Of a DNA stretch of 34,140 nt, positions 1 to 7,444 are shown piece by piece. The stretch is from an uncultured Clostridia bacterium (GTDB lineage Bacteria > Bacillota > Clostridia > Oscillospirales > Acutalibacteraceae): the NCBI GenBank assembly GCA_958436475.1, contig CAUBKG010000017.1, positions 1-34,140 of the forward strand, in the 5' to 3' direction. Numbering within the stretch: position 1 is the first letter of the stretch; each line of letters opens with the position of its first letter. The notes under the pieces were generated by a model. That model made no database searches, was not told the origin of the DNA, and saw only the letters and a program-made list of their open reading frames with translations. The position numbers and the translations under genes were made by a program.

Positions 1-1
1 C

Positions 2-628
2 TTATTCTTTCACGTATGCCCTGCCGTTTATCAGCTCCACCCTGCCTTCGCAGATGAGGCTGACGGCCTTCGGCAGCAGCTTCCACTCGGCCTCCTCCAT
101 CACGCGCTTTTGCAGGGTTTCGGGGGTATCTCCCCGCTTTACCTCCACCGCGCCCTGGAGGATGATGGGGCCGCCGTCCGCCACTTCGTTTACGAAATGG
201 ACGGTGGCTCCCGTGATCTTAACACCCGCCTTCAGGGCCGCCTCGTGCACGCGCAGGCCGTAATAGCCCGGGCCGCAGAAGGAGGGAATGAGCGCCGGAT
301 GGACGTTGATGATTTTATTTTCATACCGCTTTGAAATCCGCTCGCTCAGGATATACATAAAGCCTGCCAGAACGATAAGGTCCGCTCCTGCCTTTTCAAG
401 CTCATCGTAAACCGCATCGTCGAACTTCTGCGGGTCGCCTATCGCCTTGCGGTCCACCACCGCGGTGGGAACGCCGTAGCTTTTCGCGCGCTCGAGGGCG
501 TAAGCGTCCGGCCGTGAGGAAATCACCTTCGTGATTTTCCCGTTTTTGATTTGCCCTTCCCGTTCGGCCTTCAGCAGCGCGCCGAGATTGGTGCCGCCGC
601 CGGAAACCAGCACTGCGATATTCAGCAT
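2..628 (-). CDS. purN: Phosphoribosylglycinamide formyltransferase PurN
   Basis: Transfers a formyl group from 10-formyltetrahydrofolate to GAR, the third step of de novo purine synthesis, in the cytosol. The 208-residue protein has the GART-type Rossmann start (VLVSGGGTNL), the catalytic Asn/His stretch INVHPALIPSF and the Asp-containing loop VADGGPII; its length is normal for the family. The ATG overlaps the end of purM by 7 nt and has a GGAG about 7 nt upstream inside purM, so translation is probably coupled. The stop codon lies at the window edge, so the gene is complete. It is the last visible gene of the purE-F-M-N operon; purH and purD would be expected further downstream, outside the window. 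Confidence 0.97.
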   Translation of the reverse strand: MLNIAVLVSGGGTNLGALLKAEREGQIKNGKITKVISSRPDAYALERAKSYGVPTAVVDRKAIGDPQKFDDAVYDELEKAGADLIVLAGFMYILSERISKRYENKIINVHPALIPSFCGPGYYGLRVHEAALKAGVKITGATVHFVNEVADGGPIILQGAVEVKRGDTPETLQKRVMEEAEWKLLPKAVSLICEGRVELINGRAYVKE

Positions 629-1656
629 AATTCCACTCCGTGCTCGCCGTTTTCCACGGTGCCGAGGATGTAAGCCTCCTCACCCTCTTCGAGGAGGATG
701 CGGACGGCCTTGTCCGCCTCTTCCTGCGGCACGGCCGCAACCATACCCACGCCCATATTGAAGGTGTTGAACATATCGCGCTCCGGGATATTGCCCGTGC
801 TTTCGATCAGGGTGAAGATGGGCAGCACGCGCACATCCTGCTTCCGGATAACCGCCTTTTTATCTGCCGGCAGCATGCGGGGAATATTTTCATAAAAGCC
901 GCCGCCTGTGATATGGCTGACCGCTTTGACCGTGCATTCCTCCATGAGGCGGAGCATCGGTTTCACATAAATCTTAGTGGGGGTGAGAAGCTCCTCCCCG
1001 AGGGTCTTGCCCAATTCGTCGATGACGAGGCCGAGGTTTTCCTTATGGGGATTGAAAATCTTCCGCACGAGCGAAAAGCCGTTTGAATGCACGCCCGAGG
1101 AAGGCAGGGCGATGAGGACGTCCCCCGCCGCGACCTTGCCGGGGTCGAGGATTTTGGAATAATCCACCGCACCCACGCTGAAGCCGGCGATATCGTATTC
1201 CTCCACGGGGTAAAAGCCCGGCATTTCCGCCGTTTCACCGCCGACGAGCGCACAGCCCGCCTGCACGCAGCCTTCGGCTACGCCCGAAACGATATCCGCC
1301 ACGCGCTCCGGCACGTTCTTGCCCACCGCGATGTAATCGAGGAAAAACAGGGGCTTCGCGCCGCAGCAGATGATATCGTTCACGCACATGGCGACCGCGT
1401 CGATGCCGACGGTATCGTGCTTATTCATGATAAAGGCGATTTTGAGCTTGGTTCCCACGCCGTCTGTTCCGGAAACCAGGACCGGGCGCTCCATGCCGCG
1501 GGGAAGCTCGAACATGCCGCCGAACCCGCCGAGGCCGTTTAAGACGTTTTCATTCATCGTGCGCTTCACGTGCTGCTTCATCAGCTCCACGGCACGGTAA
1601 CCGGCGGTAACGTCTACCCCGGCCGATTTATAGCTGTTGCTGTAACTGTTATTCAT
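622..1656 (-). CDS. purM: Phosphoribosylformylglycinamidine cyclo-ligase PurM (AIR synthetase)
   Basis: Closes the imidazole ring of FGAM to AIR using ATP (fifth step of purine synthesis). The 344-residue protein shows the family signature SGTDGVGTKLKIA near residue 62, the GGETAEMPGFYP motif near residue 140 and the glycine-rich HITGGGFYENIPRMLP segment in the C-terminal half; full length for the family. GGAG lies 7 nt before the ATG. It overlaps purN by 7 nt and follows purF after a 28-bp gap, consistent with one transcript. Confidence 0.97.
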   Translation of the reverse strand: MNNSYSNSYKSAGVDVTAGYRAVELMKQHVKRTMNENVLNGLGGFGGMFELPRGMERPVLVSGTDGVGTKLKIAFIMNKHDTVGIDAVAMCVNDIICCGAKPLFFLDYIAVGKNVPERVADIVSGVAEGCVQAGCALVGGETAEMPGFYPVEEYDIAGFSVGAVDYSKILDPGKVAAGDVLIALPSSGVHSNGFSLVRKIFNPHKENLGLVIDELGKTLGEELLTPTKIYVKPMLRLMEECTVKAVSHITGGGFYENIPRMLPADKKAVIRKQDVRVLPIFTLIESTGNIPERDMFNTFNMGVGMVAAVPQEEADKAVRILLEEGEEAYILGTVENGEHGVELC

Positions 1657-1684
1657 GCTCTAACTCCTCTTTATCTTCATCCGA

Positions 1685-3103
1685 TTATCTGAATAGCTTC
1701 ACATCGTATTTATGCGGCTGGGTGCTTTCCGGCACCTCCACGGGATAATTGCCGGTAAAGCAGGCGTCGCAGAAGGAACAGGTGGAATCGGGCGCGATCT
1801 TATGAATTCCCTCGAGGCTCAAATAGCCGAGCGAATCGGCGCCGATCTGCCGGCAGATTTCCGGAACGGTCAGGCGGCAGGCGATGAGGGAATCGGTGTT
1901 GCTAACGTCCGTCCCGAAATAGCACGGATGCAGGAAGGGCGGCGAGGAAATTCGCATGTGCACTTCCCTGGCCCCCGCTTCGCGGAGCAGCTCCACGATC
2001 TTTGCGCTGGTGGTGCCGCGGACGATGGAATCGTCTACCAGCACGACTCTCTTGCCCTTCACAGCGGCGGAAAGCGGGTTCAGCTTGATGTGCACCGCCC
2101 GTTCGCGCTGCTTCTGCGAGGACTGGATAAAGGTGCGGCCCACATACCGGTTCTTGATGAATCCGATGCCATAGGGGATGCCGGATTCTATGGAATAGCC
2201 GAGGGCAGCGTCCAGCCCGGAATCGGGCACGCCCATCACCACATCGGCTTCCACCGGGTGCTCCTTCGCCAAATACCGCCCTGCGTTCTGGCGGGCCATA
2301 TGTACACTCGCGCCGTCGATCACCGAATCGGGTCGGGCGATGTAAACATGCTCAAAAATGCACAGGGCGGAAGGACCGCCGCAGTGCTCCTTCAGGCTGC
2401 GCATGCCGTTCCGGTCGATCACCACGACCTCGCCCGGCTCCACATCGCGCAGGTATTTCGCGCCGATGCAGTCGAACGCACAGGTTTCGGAAGCAACCAC
2501 GATCTGGCCGCTTTCGGTCTGCCCGAGGCAGAGGGGCCGGAAGCCCTTCGGGTCGCGCGCGGCAATGAGCTTCTGGGGCGACGTGAGCACGATGGAATAC
2601 GCGCCCTTCAGAAGGTTCATGGCGTTCGAAACCGCTTTTTCAATGGAGCCCGAATGCAGGCGCTCCCGCGCGATAACATAGGCGATGATCTCCGCGTCCG
2701 AAGTCGTTTGGAAAATGGCGCCGCCGGGTTCGAGCTGGCTTTTCAGCTCCGGAATGTTCGTGATCGCACCGTTGTGGGCGATGGCGAGCGTCCCCTTCAC
2801 ATAGCGCATAACAAGCGGCTGGGCGTTTGCACGCTCCTGCTTGTCGCTCGGGGCGTAACGAACATGCCCCACCGCGATATTTCCCTGGCCGAGCTTTCCG
2901 AGAACGTCTGTTGTAAAAACGTCCGGCACAAGCCCCAAGTCTTTGTAAGACGTGAACACGCCGCTGTCATTCACCGCAATGCCGCAGCTTTCCTGCCCGC
3001 GGTGCTGCAATGCATAAAGCGCGAGATACGCATCCCCCGCCACATCGGCTGTTTCGCTGCTGTAAATACCAAATAATCCGCATTCCTCGTGGAGCTTCCC
3101 CAT
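1685..3103 (-). CDS. purF: Amidophosphoribosyltransferase PurF (Fe-S, processed type)
   Basis: Catalyses the committed step of purine synthesis, PRPP plus glutamine to phosphoribosylamine. The 472-residue protein begins with a short propeptide (MGKLHEE) before Cys8, the N-terminal glutaminase nucleophile. The PRPP-binding motif VVLVDDSIVRGTT lies at about 353-365. Cysteines at about 248, 394, 445 and 448 match the positions that bind a 4Fe-4S cluster in the Bacillus-type enzyme, so this is expected to be the oxygen-sensitive, self-processing form. GGAGG sits 8 nt before the ATG. It is preceded by purE (24-bp gap) and followed by purM. Confidence 0.97.
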   Translation of the reverse strand: MGKLHEECGLFGIYSSETADVAGDAYLALYALQHRGQESCGIAVNDSGVFTSYKDLGLVPDVFTTDVLGKLGQGNIAVGHVRYAPSDKQERANAQPLVMRYVKGTLAIAHNGAITNIPELKSQLEPGGAIFQTTSDAEIIAYVIARERLHSGSIEKAVSNAMNLLKGAYSIVLTSPQKLIAARDPKGFRPLCLGQTESGQIVVASETCAFDCIGAKYLRDVEPGEVVVIDRNGMRSLKEHCGGPSALCIFEHVYIARPDSVIDGASVHMARQNAGRYLAKEHPVEADVVMGVPDSGLDAALGYSIESGIPYGIGFIKNRYVGRTFIQSSQKQRERAVHIKLNPLSAAVKGKRVVLVDDSIVRGTTSAKIVELLREAGAREVHMRISSPPFLHPCYFGTDVSNTDSLIACRLTVPEICRQIGADSLGYLSLEGIHKIAPDSTCSFCDACFTGNYPVEVPESTQPHKYDVKLFR

Positions 3104-3127
3104 TCACTGCGCCTCCGTTTCTTTTCC

Positions 3128-3631
3128 TTATAAACTTTTGATTTCTTCCTGCAGCTCTGCGTCCGCTTTCTTTACGCCCTCTTTCATCTCCTGCTTTTTC
3201 TTCAGGAGCTTGTCCGCAAGGGTGGGGTCGCTTAGCGCTAGCATCTGCGCGGCAAGCAGGGCAGCGTTGTCTGCTCCGTCGATCGCAACGGTCGCCACGG
3301 GGATGCCCTTCGGCATCTGCACGGTGGCGAGGAGGGCGTCTAAGCCGTCGAGCGTGGAAGATTTTACGGGAATCCCGATCACCGGAAGGATGGTGTGCGC
3401 TGCGAGCACGCCCGCCAGATGCGCCGCCTTTCCGGCCGCCGCGATGATCGCGCCGAAGCCCGCTTTTGCCGCCCCCGCGGAAAAAGCCGCCGCCTCTTCC
3501 GGCGTGCGGTGCGCGGACATGACATGAACCTCAAATGGGATGCCGAGCTCCTTCAGGGTTTTGACAGCGCCGGAAACTACCGGCAGGTCGCTTTTGCTGC
3601 CCATGATGACGGCAACCTTTTTCTGTTCCAT
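3128..3631 (-). CDS. purE: N5-carboxyaminoimidazole ribonucleotide mutase PurE
   Basis: Class I PurE, which rearranges N5-CAIR to CAIR. Visible motifs are VAVIMGSKSDLPV at the N terminus, VHVMSAHRTPEEA in the middle (active-site His) and AGKAAHLAGVLAAHT. The start is placed at 3631 (167 aa, MEQKKVAV) rather than at an upstream in-frame ATG at 3646. GGGGG lies 8 nt before the 3631 ATG, and nothing resembling a ribosome-binding site precedes 3646. PurK, the usual partner that makes N5-CAIR, is not in the window. First gene of the operon purE-F-M-N. Confidence 0.95.
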   Translation of the reverse strand: MEQKKVAVIMGSKSDLPVVSGAVKTLKELGIPFEVHVMSAHRTPEEAAAFSAGAAKAGFGAIIAAAGKAAHLAGVLAAHTILPVIGIPVKSSTLDGLDALLATVQMPKGIPVATVAIDGADNAALLAAQMLALSDPTLADKLLKKKQEMKEGVKKADAELQEEIKSL

Positions 3632-3653
3632 ACATGAGACCCCCATTTTTCAT

Positions 3654-3681
3654 AAAAAGTTACCCTTGTACACCGAGGGTA
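3654..3681 (-). promoter_or_regulatory. Leader hairpin of the pur operon (possible attenuator)
   Basis: Between the predicted promoter and purE, the minus-strand transcript contains TACCCT and AGGGTA arms (6 bp, 9-nt loop) followed after two bases by five U residues. This is a small terminator-like hairpin. No purine-riboswitch core is recognisable. The stem is short, so function is uncertain. Confidence 0.35.
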
Positions 3682-3698
3682 GTGTTACATAATTTAAT

Positions 3699-3727
3699 AT
3701 TTTATTGCATTTTCCTCTGAATTGCAA
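3699..3727 (-). promoter_or_regulatory. Sigma-A-type promoter for purEFMN
   Basis: On the minus strand TTGCAA (3722-3727) and TAAAAT (3699-3704) are separated by exactly 17 bp. It lies about 70 bp upstream of the purE start and is the only good candidate in the divergent purE/pfkA region. Confidence 0.6.
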
Positions 3728-3737
3728 GACGAATCCC

Positions 3738-3753
3738 CCACAATATTTTGTGG
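3738..3753. promoter_or_regulatory. Perfect dyad CCACAA-N4-TTGTGG (operator candidate)
   Basis: A 6-bp perfect inverted repeat with a TATT spacer sits immediately upstream of the pur promoter -35 element, in the region divergent to pfkA. It resembles a dimeric repressor site; it does not match the Bacillus PurR box. The protein that would bind is unknown. Confidence 0.35.
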
Positions 3754-3812
3754 AGAAAGGCGGCGGGAATTATCATTTCTATGGAAAAAACGCCCTTTGC
3801 GCGTTATACTAT

Positions 3813-3891
3813 AAAAATAGCCGCACATGAAGCGTCATTTTTCCGGCAGAGCTGTTTAGCGGCTGTTTTTTGCGCATGCGGGGTTCCCCGC
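3813..3891 (+). repeat. Dispersed palindromic repeat, copy 1
   Basis: About 60 bp here (AGCCGC ... GCGGCT arms followed by a T run) recurs at roughly 90% identity in inverted orientation at 16026-16090. A second hairpin, GCGGGG-TT-CCCCGC (3878-3891), occupies the place where the other copies carry different but also perfectly paired hairpins. It lies in the 5' untranslated region of pfkA and has no plausible protein-coding content. Confidence 0.75.
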
Positions 3892-3946
3892 TTTTGTCGT
3901 TCCAGGCCCCTATGGCGGGCAAATTCCTCAAAAGGAAGGCGAAACT

Positions 3947-5020
3947 ATGAAAAAACGAATCGGCATCCTGACAAGCGGCGGCGACTGCCCCGGCCTCAAC
4001 GCCTGCATCCGCGGCGTGGCGAGGGCCTCCTACCAGCTTTTCGATGCGGAGTTCATCGGCATTTCGGACGGCTTCCGCGGCCTGATCGACGGCGATTACC
4101 GCGTGATGCAGCCCGATGATTTTTCTGAGATACTGACCCTCGGCGGCACCATTCTCGGTACCTCGCGCCAGCCCTACCGGAATATGCGCGTGATCGAGAA
4201 CAATCTGGACAAGGTTGCCGCCATGAAAAAGAATTATAAGGAAATGAAGCTCGACTGCCTCCTCACCCTCGGAGGCAACGGCACGCACAAAACGGCGAAC
4301 CTGCTTGCACAGGAGGGCCTCCATGTGATCGGCCTTCCGAAAACGATCGACAACGATATTTACGGAACCGATGTGACCTTCGGATTTCACAGCGCCGTGG
4401 ACATCGCTACCGACGTGATCGACCGCATCCACACCACGGCCAACAGCCACGGGCGCGTGATGGTGATCGAGCTGATGGGCAACAAGGCCGGCTGGCTCAC
4501 GCTCTATGCGGGGGTGAGCGGCGGCGCGGATGTGATTCTGATTCCCGAAATCCCTTACACCATCGATTCCCTCATCCGTGCGGTGGAGGAGCGCGCCAAA
4601 AAGAAGAAGCGGAAATTCGCCATTATCGCGGTGGCGGAAGGGGCCATGACCACCGAGGAAGCAAAGCTCAAGGGGAAAAAGCGAGCGGCTGTGCGCGCAG
4701 AGGAAACGTATATGTCCGTCTCCTACCGCATTGCCGACCAGATCCAGCAGGCCACCGGGATCGAATCCCGCGTGGTGGTGCCCGGGCACTACCAGCGCGG
4801 CGGCTCCCCCTCCCCGTACGACCGCCTGCTTTCCACCCGGTTCGGCGAATACGCCGCACGTTTGATCCTGGAAGAAAAATACGGGCGCACGGTGGCTATG
4901 AAGGGCGATGTGATTACCGACAACAGGCTCTGCGAGGTTGCCGGTAAAACCAAATTCGTTTCCCCCGGTAACCAGCTCGTAAGCACGGCAAAAAATGTTG
5001 GGATTTCGTTTGGGGACTGA
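3947..5020 (+). CDS. pfkA: 6-phosphofructokinase (PfkA family, GGNGT/PKTIDND variant)
   Basis: Phosphorylates fructose 6-phosphate in glycolysis. The 357-residue protein has the PFK nucleotide loop ILTSGGDCPGLN at 7-18, GGNGT at 109-113, the catalytic segment PKTIDND with Asp135, the substrate motif MGNKAGW and VVPGHYQRGG. In characterised enzymes, Gly after GGD marks ATP use, while Lys in PKTIDND is typical of PPi-type and some long ATP-type enzymes. Here Gly112 and Lys132 are combined, and the usual Mg-coordinating Asp of GGDG is Asn111. Phosphoryl donor is therefore uncertain. AGGAAGG precedes the ATG. It is a single-gene unit divergent from the pur operon. Confidence 0.92.
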   Translation: MKKRIGILTSGGDCPGLNACIRGVARASYQLFDAEFIGISDGFRGLIDGDYRVMQPDDFSEILTLGGTILGTSRQPYRNMRVIENNLDKVAAMKKNYKEMKLDCLLTLGGNGTHKTANLLAQEGLHVIGLPKTIDNDIYGTDVTFGFHSAVDIATDVIDRIHTTANSHGRVMVIELMGNKAGWLTLYAGVSGGADVILIPEIPYTIDSLIRAVEERAKKKKRKFAIIAVAEGAMTTEEAKLKGKKRAAVRAEETYMSVSYRIADQIQQATGIESRVVVPGHYQRGGSPSPYDRLLSTRFGEYAARLILEEKYGRTVAMKGDVITDNRLCEVAGKTKFVSPGNQLVSTAKNVGISFGD

Positions 5021-5028
5021 ATAAAAAC

Positions 5029-5048
5029 GGTCGCATATGCGATCTTTT
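5029..5048 (+). terminator. Weak terminator after pfkA
   Basis: GGTCGC-ATAT-GCGATC forms a 6-bp stem (one G-U) followed by TTTT, 8 bp after the pfkA stop codon. Confidence 0.45.
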
Positions 5049-5076
5049 GAATGCGCGTCCAATGCTACCGCTGTAT

Positions 5077-5113
5077 AAAAAGGCTGTGCCGGTCATTCGG
5101 CACAGCCTTTTTT
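5077..5113. terminator. Bidirectional intrinsic terminator between pfkA and the VanZ-like gene
   Basis: A perfect 15-bp stem (AAAAAGGCTGTGCCG and its complement, 6-nt loop GTCATT) carries A and T tracts on both sides and can stop transcription from both convergent genes. The last codons of the VanZ-like gene run into its right arm. Confidence 0.9.
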
Positions 5114-5707
5114 CTGCATCGGGCAAATCCGAAAGCGGGCGCAGAAGGCGGGCGCCGCTTTCTGCAGAAGCAGAAACAGCAGAGCTCCCAGGGCTGCGCC
5201 GAGGGTATTGAGCCACAAATCGTCGATATCCGTACCGCGGGGCTGCGGGAGCTGGCACAGCTCCACGAACAGGGAGGCGCAGAAGCCGCCGAGCACCGCG
5301 CGCGGCGCGCTTACCCGCCATAACAGCGGCAGGAACAAGCCGATGGGCAGAAACATGACGATATTCCCCACTACATTGATAAGAAAATAGGAAGAATCTC
5401 CTATGCGGAACGCCTCCGCGCAGTCAGAAACAATCGCGAACGGCACGAGATTCACTCCTCCCCCCGCCGTTTGGGAGAGCGCCAGAGAGCCGCCTGGAAG
5501 AAGATCGATTTTAGGAATCACCGTTTGAGAAGCGAGCCCCACCAGGAACAGAAGGAAAAAAAGGAGGGCGGCCTCGCGGAGCAGGCCGGACGGATTTCCC
5601 CGCCTTTGGAGCTGCTTTACCCGCAGGAAACGGAACAGGAGCAGCGCCGGCAGAGCCGCCAGCATATAGGGCAGCATATTTTCGAGAAAACGAAGAATTT
5701 GTCGCAT
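5093..5707 (-). CDS. VanZ-like family membrane protein
   Basis: A 204-residue integral membrane protein with about five hydrophobic segments. Its core matches the VanZ-like family: NVVGNIVMFLPIGLFLPLLW, then the acidic-rich signature GTDIDDLWLNTLGAALGALL. VanZ itself confers low-level teicoplanin resistance, but most family members are of unknown function, and no vanA-type genes are nearby, so resistance should not be assumed. Start chosen at 5707 because GGAGG lies 8 nt upstream; an in-frame ATG at 5731 lacks a site and overlaps the upstream terminator hairpin. The stop codon lies inside the bidirectional terminator. Confidence 0.88.
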   Translation of the reverse strand: MRQILRFLENMLPYMLAALPALLLFRFLRVKQLQRRGNPSGLLREAALLFFLLFLVGLASQTVIPKIDLLPGGSLALSQTAGGGVNLVPFAIVSDCAEAFRIGDSSYFLINVVGNIVMFLPIGLFLPLLWRVSAPRAVLGGFCASLFVELCQLPQPRGTDIDDLWLNTLGAALGALLFLLLQKAAPAFCARFRICPMQKKGCAE

Positions 5708-5729
5708 GGGCGTTCTCCTCCCTAAATAC

Positions 5730-5752
5730 AAAAGGGCGGGTATTCCCCGCCC
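5730..5752 (-). terminator. Intrinsic terminator between the fumarase-beta and VanZ-like genes
   Basis: On the minus strand GGGCGGG-N5-CCCGCCC is followed by TTTTGTATTT. It lies 13 bp after the fumarase-beta stop, so the VanZ-like gene may depend on readthrough or an unseen promoter. Confidence 0.75.
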
Positions 5753-5764
5753 GGATCGACTTGT

Positions 5765-6295
5765 TTACCGTTCGAAAAGGCTGCCGCCGGAGCAGTCTAT
5801 CGCCACAATCAGAGGAAATTCCTCCACCGTGAGCCGCTTGGCCGATTCGCAGCCCAAGTCTTCATAAGCTATGACCTCGCAGCTTCGGATACACTGGCAG
5901 GCAAGCGCCCCGCAGCCGCCGACAGCGCAGAGATACACCGCGCCGTTGCGGACGATGGCATCGCACACCTCGCGGCTGCGGCCGCCCTTTCCGATCATTG
6001 CCGCAAGACCCCGGTCCAGTAACGCGGGTGCATATACGTCCATCCGCGAGGAGGTGGTAGGGCCGCAGCTTCCGATGGCGAGGCCTTTTGGCGCGGGGGT
6101 GGGGCCGGCATAATAAATGACAGCGCCCTCGAGCTCATAGGGAAGCTGCGCGCCGCCGTTTATGGCCTGCATGATGCGCTTGTGCGCCGCGTCGCGCGAG
6201 GTATATACCGTGCCGCTGAGCAGCACGCGGTCTCCCGCATGCAGGCGGGAGGCATAAGTCTTTAATTCACTGGTGTGGAGCCGGTATGTTTTCAT
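5765..6295 (-). CDS. Fumarate hydratase / tartrate dehydratase, beta subunit (C-terminal domain), orphan
   Basis: The 176-residue product matches the swivelling C-terminal domain of class I Fe-S hydro-lyases: GDRVLLSGTVYTSRDAAHKR at 21-40, YYAGPTPAPKGLAIGSCGPT at 61-80 and IGKGG at 101-105, ending with a typical IDCSG segment. In two-subunit enzymes this chain pairs with an Fe-S alpha subunit usually encoded directly upstream; here the upstream neighbour is a DivIVA-like gene and no alpha subunit occurs in the window. The segment 121-140 holds five cysteines, more than I would expect for this domain. Start at 6295 is favoured by an AAAGG upstream. Fumarase and L-tartrate dehydratase cannot be told apart here. 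Confidence 0.85.
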   Translation of the reverse strand: MKTYRLHTSELKTYASRLHAGDRVLLSGTVYTSRDAAHKRIMQAINGGAQLPYELEGAVIYYAGPTPAPKGLAIGSCGPTTSSRMDVYAPALLDRGLAAMIGKGGRSREVCDAIVRNGAVYLCAVGGCGALACQCIRSCEVIAYEDLGCESAKRLTVEEFPLIVAIDCSGGSLFER

Positions 6296-6326
6296 TCTCA
6301 ACGACCTTTCCGGGGCGAAAAAAGCA

Positions 6327-7094
6327 TTACTGGTTATGGGCGAACAGGGAGCCATCCAGCTTTTCGGCGGCGCCGTCCAGATCGCTCACCAAATGGCCAA
6401 GCGTACTCTGCATACCGGACTTGAGCTCATCGATCCGGCGGCGGAGCTCGGAAAATTCATCGAACACCGATTCCTGCTGCTCCGGCTGTTTGCCGATAAG
6501 CTCCGCTTCGCCGCGTGCGCTTTCCACAATACGGTTGGCGGCCTTTTGCGCTTCGAGCAGCATCTGGCCGATGCTGAATTCCAGGCTTTCCCCGGCCGGG
6601 AGATGCGCGGGCGTTTCCAGAGGCACCTGCGGCCTCGATGCAAGAGATTCCACCTGGCGGGAAAGCGATTCGTTGAGCGACGAAAGCTCGGAGAGGCGGC
6701 TTTCCATCCGACGGGTGCGGCTTTCCGTTTCCTCGTGCCGGCGGGCGGTTTCCGCCTGGTGCTCCCGGAGCTTTTCCTGCAGGCGCTCCTGCTCCCCGCG
6801 GAGCTGTGATACTTCGCCGGTAAGGCCGGATACCTGCTCCTGCAGGCCGCGGGCTTCTTCCCTAAGGCCATCCACCTGTGTGTTCAGCTCTTTCACCTGT
6901 TCTTCATACTGCATAACCATCGCCTCATACTCCCTGATACGCGCTTCATACTGCGCCATGCGGCTTTCCTGCTCTTCCAGGCGCGCCTGCTTCTGCATCG
7001 CCTCGCCCGAAAGCTCGTCTATGTATTCAAGAACGTCTTTCCGGCGGAACCCGCCGAAAAGCTGCCTGCGGAACAGGCCTTTGGTTTGTTTCAA
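6327..7094 (-). CDS. DivIVA-like coiled-coil protein
   Basis: The 255-residue product starts with a short DivIVA-type head (FGGFRRKDVLEYIDEL at about 13-28), followed by a long, uninterrupted heptad-rich coiled coil (about 30-165, rich in E, Q, R and L). A second helical segment near 180-250 includes MLLEAQKAANRIVESARGEA, a pattern common in DivIVA/GpsB-type proteins. Such proteins recognise curved membrane or scaffold cell-division and wall-synthesis factors. Translation starts with TTG; AGGAGG lies 8 nt upstream. The fumarase-beta gene follows after 31 bp and is probably co-transcribed. Confidence 0.8.
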   Translation of the reverse strand: MKQTKGLFRRQLFGGFRRKDVLEYIDELSGEAMQKQARLEEQESRMAQYEARIREYEAMVMQYEEQVKELNTQVDGLREEARGLQEQVSGLTGEVSQLRGEQERLQEKLREHQAETARRHEETESRTRRMESRLSELSSLNESLSRQVESLASRPQVPLETPAHLPAGESLEFSIGQMLLEAQKAANRIVESARGEAELIGKQPEQQESVFDEFSELRRRIDELKSGMQSTLGHLVSDLDGAAEKLDGSLFAHNQ

Positions 7095-7109
7095 AGAAAA
7101 CGCCTCCTA

Positions 7110-7141
7110 AAAAACAACAAAAAGCGCCGGGCACCCCGGCG
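7110..7141 (-). promoter_or_regulatory. Terminator-like hairpin in the divIVA-like leader
   Basis: On the minus strand CGCCGGG-GTG-CCCGGCG is followed by CTTTTTGTTGTTTTTT, then directly by the AGGAGG of the coding region. It lies between promoter and gene, so it would act as an attenuator rather than a gene end. Confidence 0.65.
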
Positions 7142-7184
7142 GGCGTGAAGGGAAAAATGGAAAATCGGGTCTGTTTCTGCTGTT

Positions 7185-7213
7185 ATTATAGCATCCGACC
7201 GGCGGAAACTCAA
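7185..7213 (-). promoter_or_regulatory. Sigma-A promoter of the divIVA-like operon
   Basis: TTGAGT (7208-7213) and a consensus TATAAT (7185-7190) are separated by 17 bp on the minus strand, with an extended -10 TG one base upstream of the -10. Confidence 0.8.
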
Positions 7214-7351
7214 CCGTACATTCCGCCCAAGGCCGATATATTTCTTGGAGAAACCGCAAAAGGCACGTCTTTCCCCCGCTCAAGCGTAAGCCGGAAGTGC
7301 TCTGCTTTCGATTGATTTTTTGTCCAATTTTGTATGAACGCCCAAAAATTA

Positions 7352-7379
7352 TTTACAAATTATGTTTTTATGGTAAAAT
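7352..7379 (+). promoter_or_regulatory. Extended -10 promoter of the Sel1-repeat gene
   Basis: TTTACA (7352-7357), 16-bp spacer, TAAAAT (7374-7379) preceded by TGG, about 65 bp upstream of the chosen start. Confidence 0.6.
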
Positions 7380-7444
7380 TAGTATTGAAAATCGCATCAT
7401 TTTTTCTGAATAGAACCTTCGCCATAACAAAGGAGACGCAAGCG

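Noticed and set aside
3809..5062. 417-codon frame antisense to pfkA
   Set aside because: pfkA on the plus strand has full family motifs and a good ribosome-binding site; the antisense frame is His/Gly/Ala-rich and matches no family.
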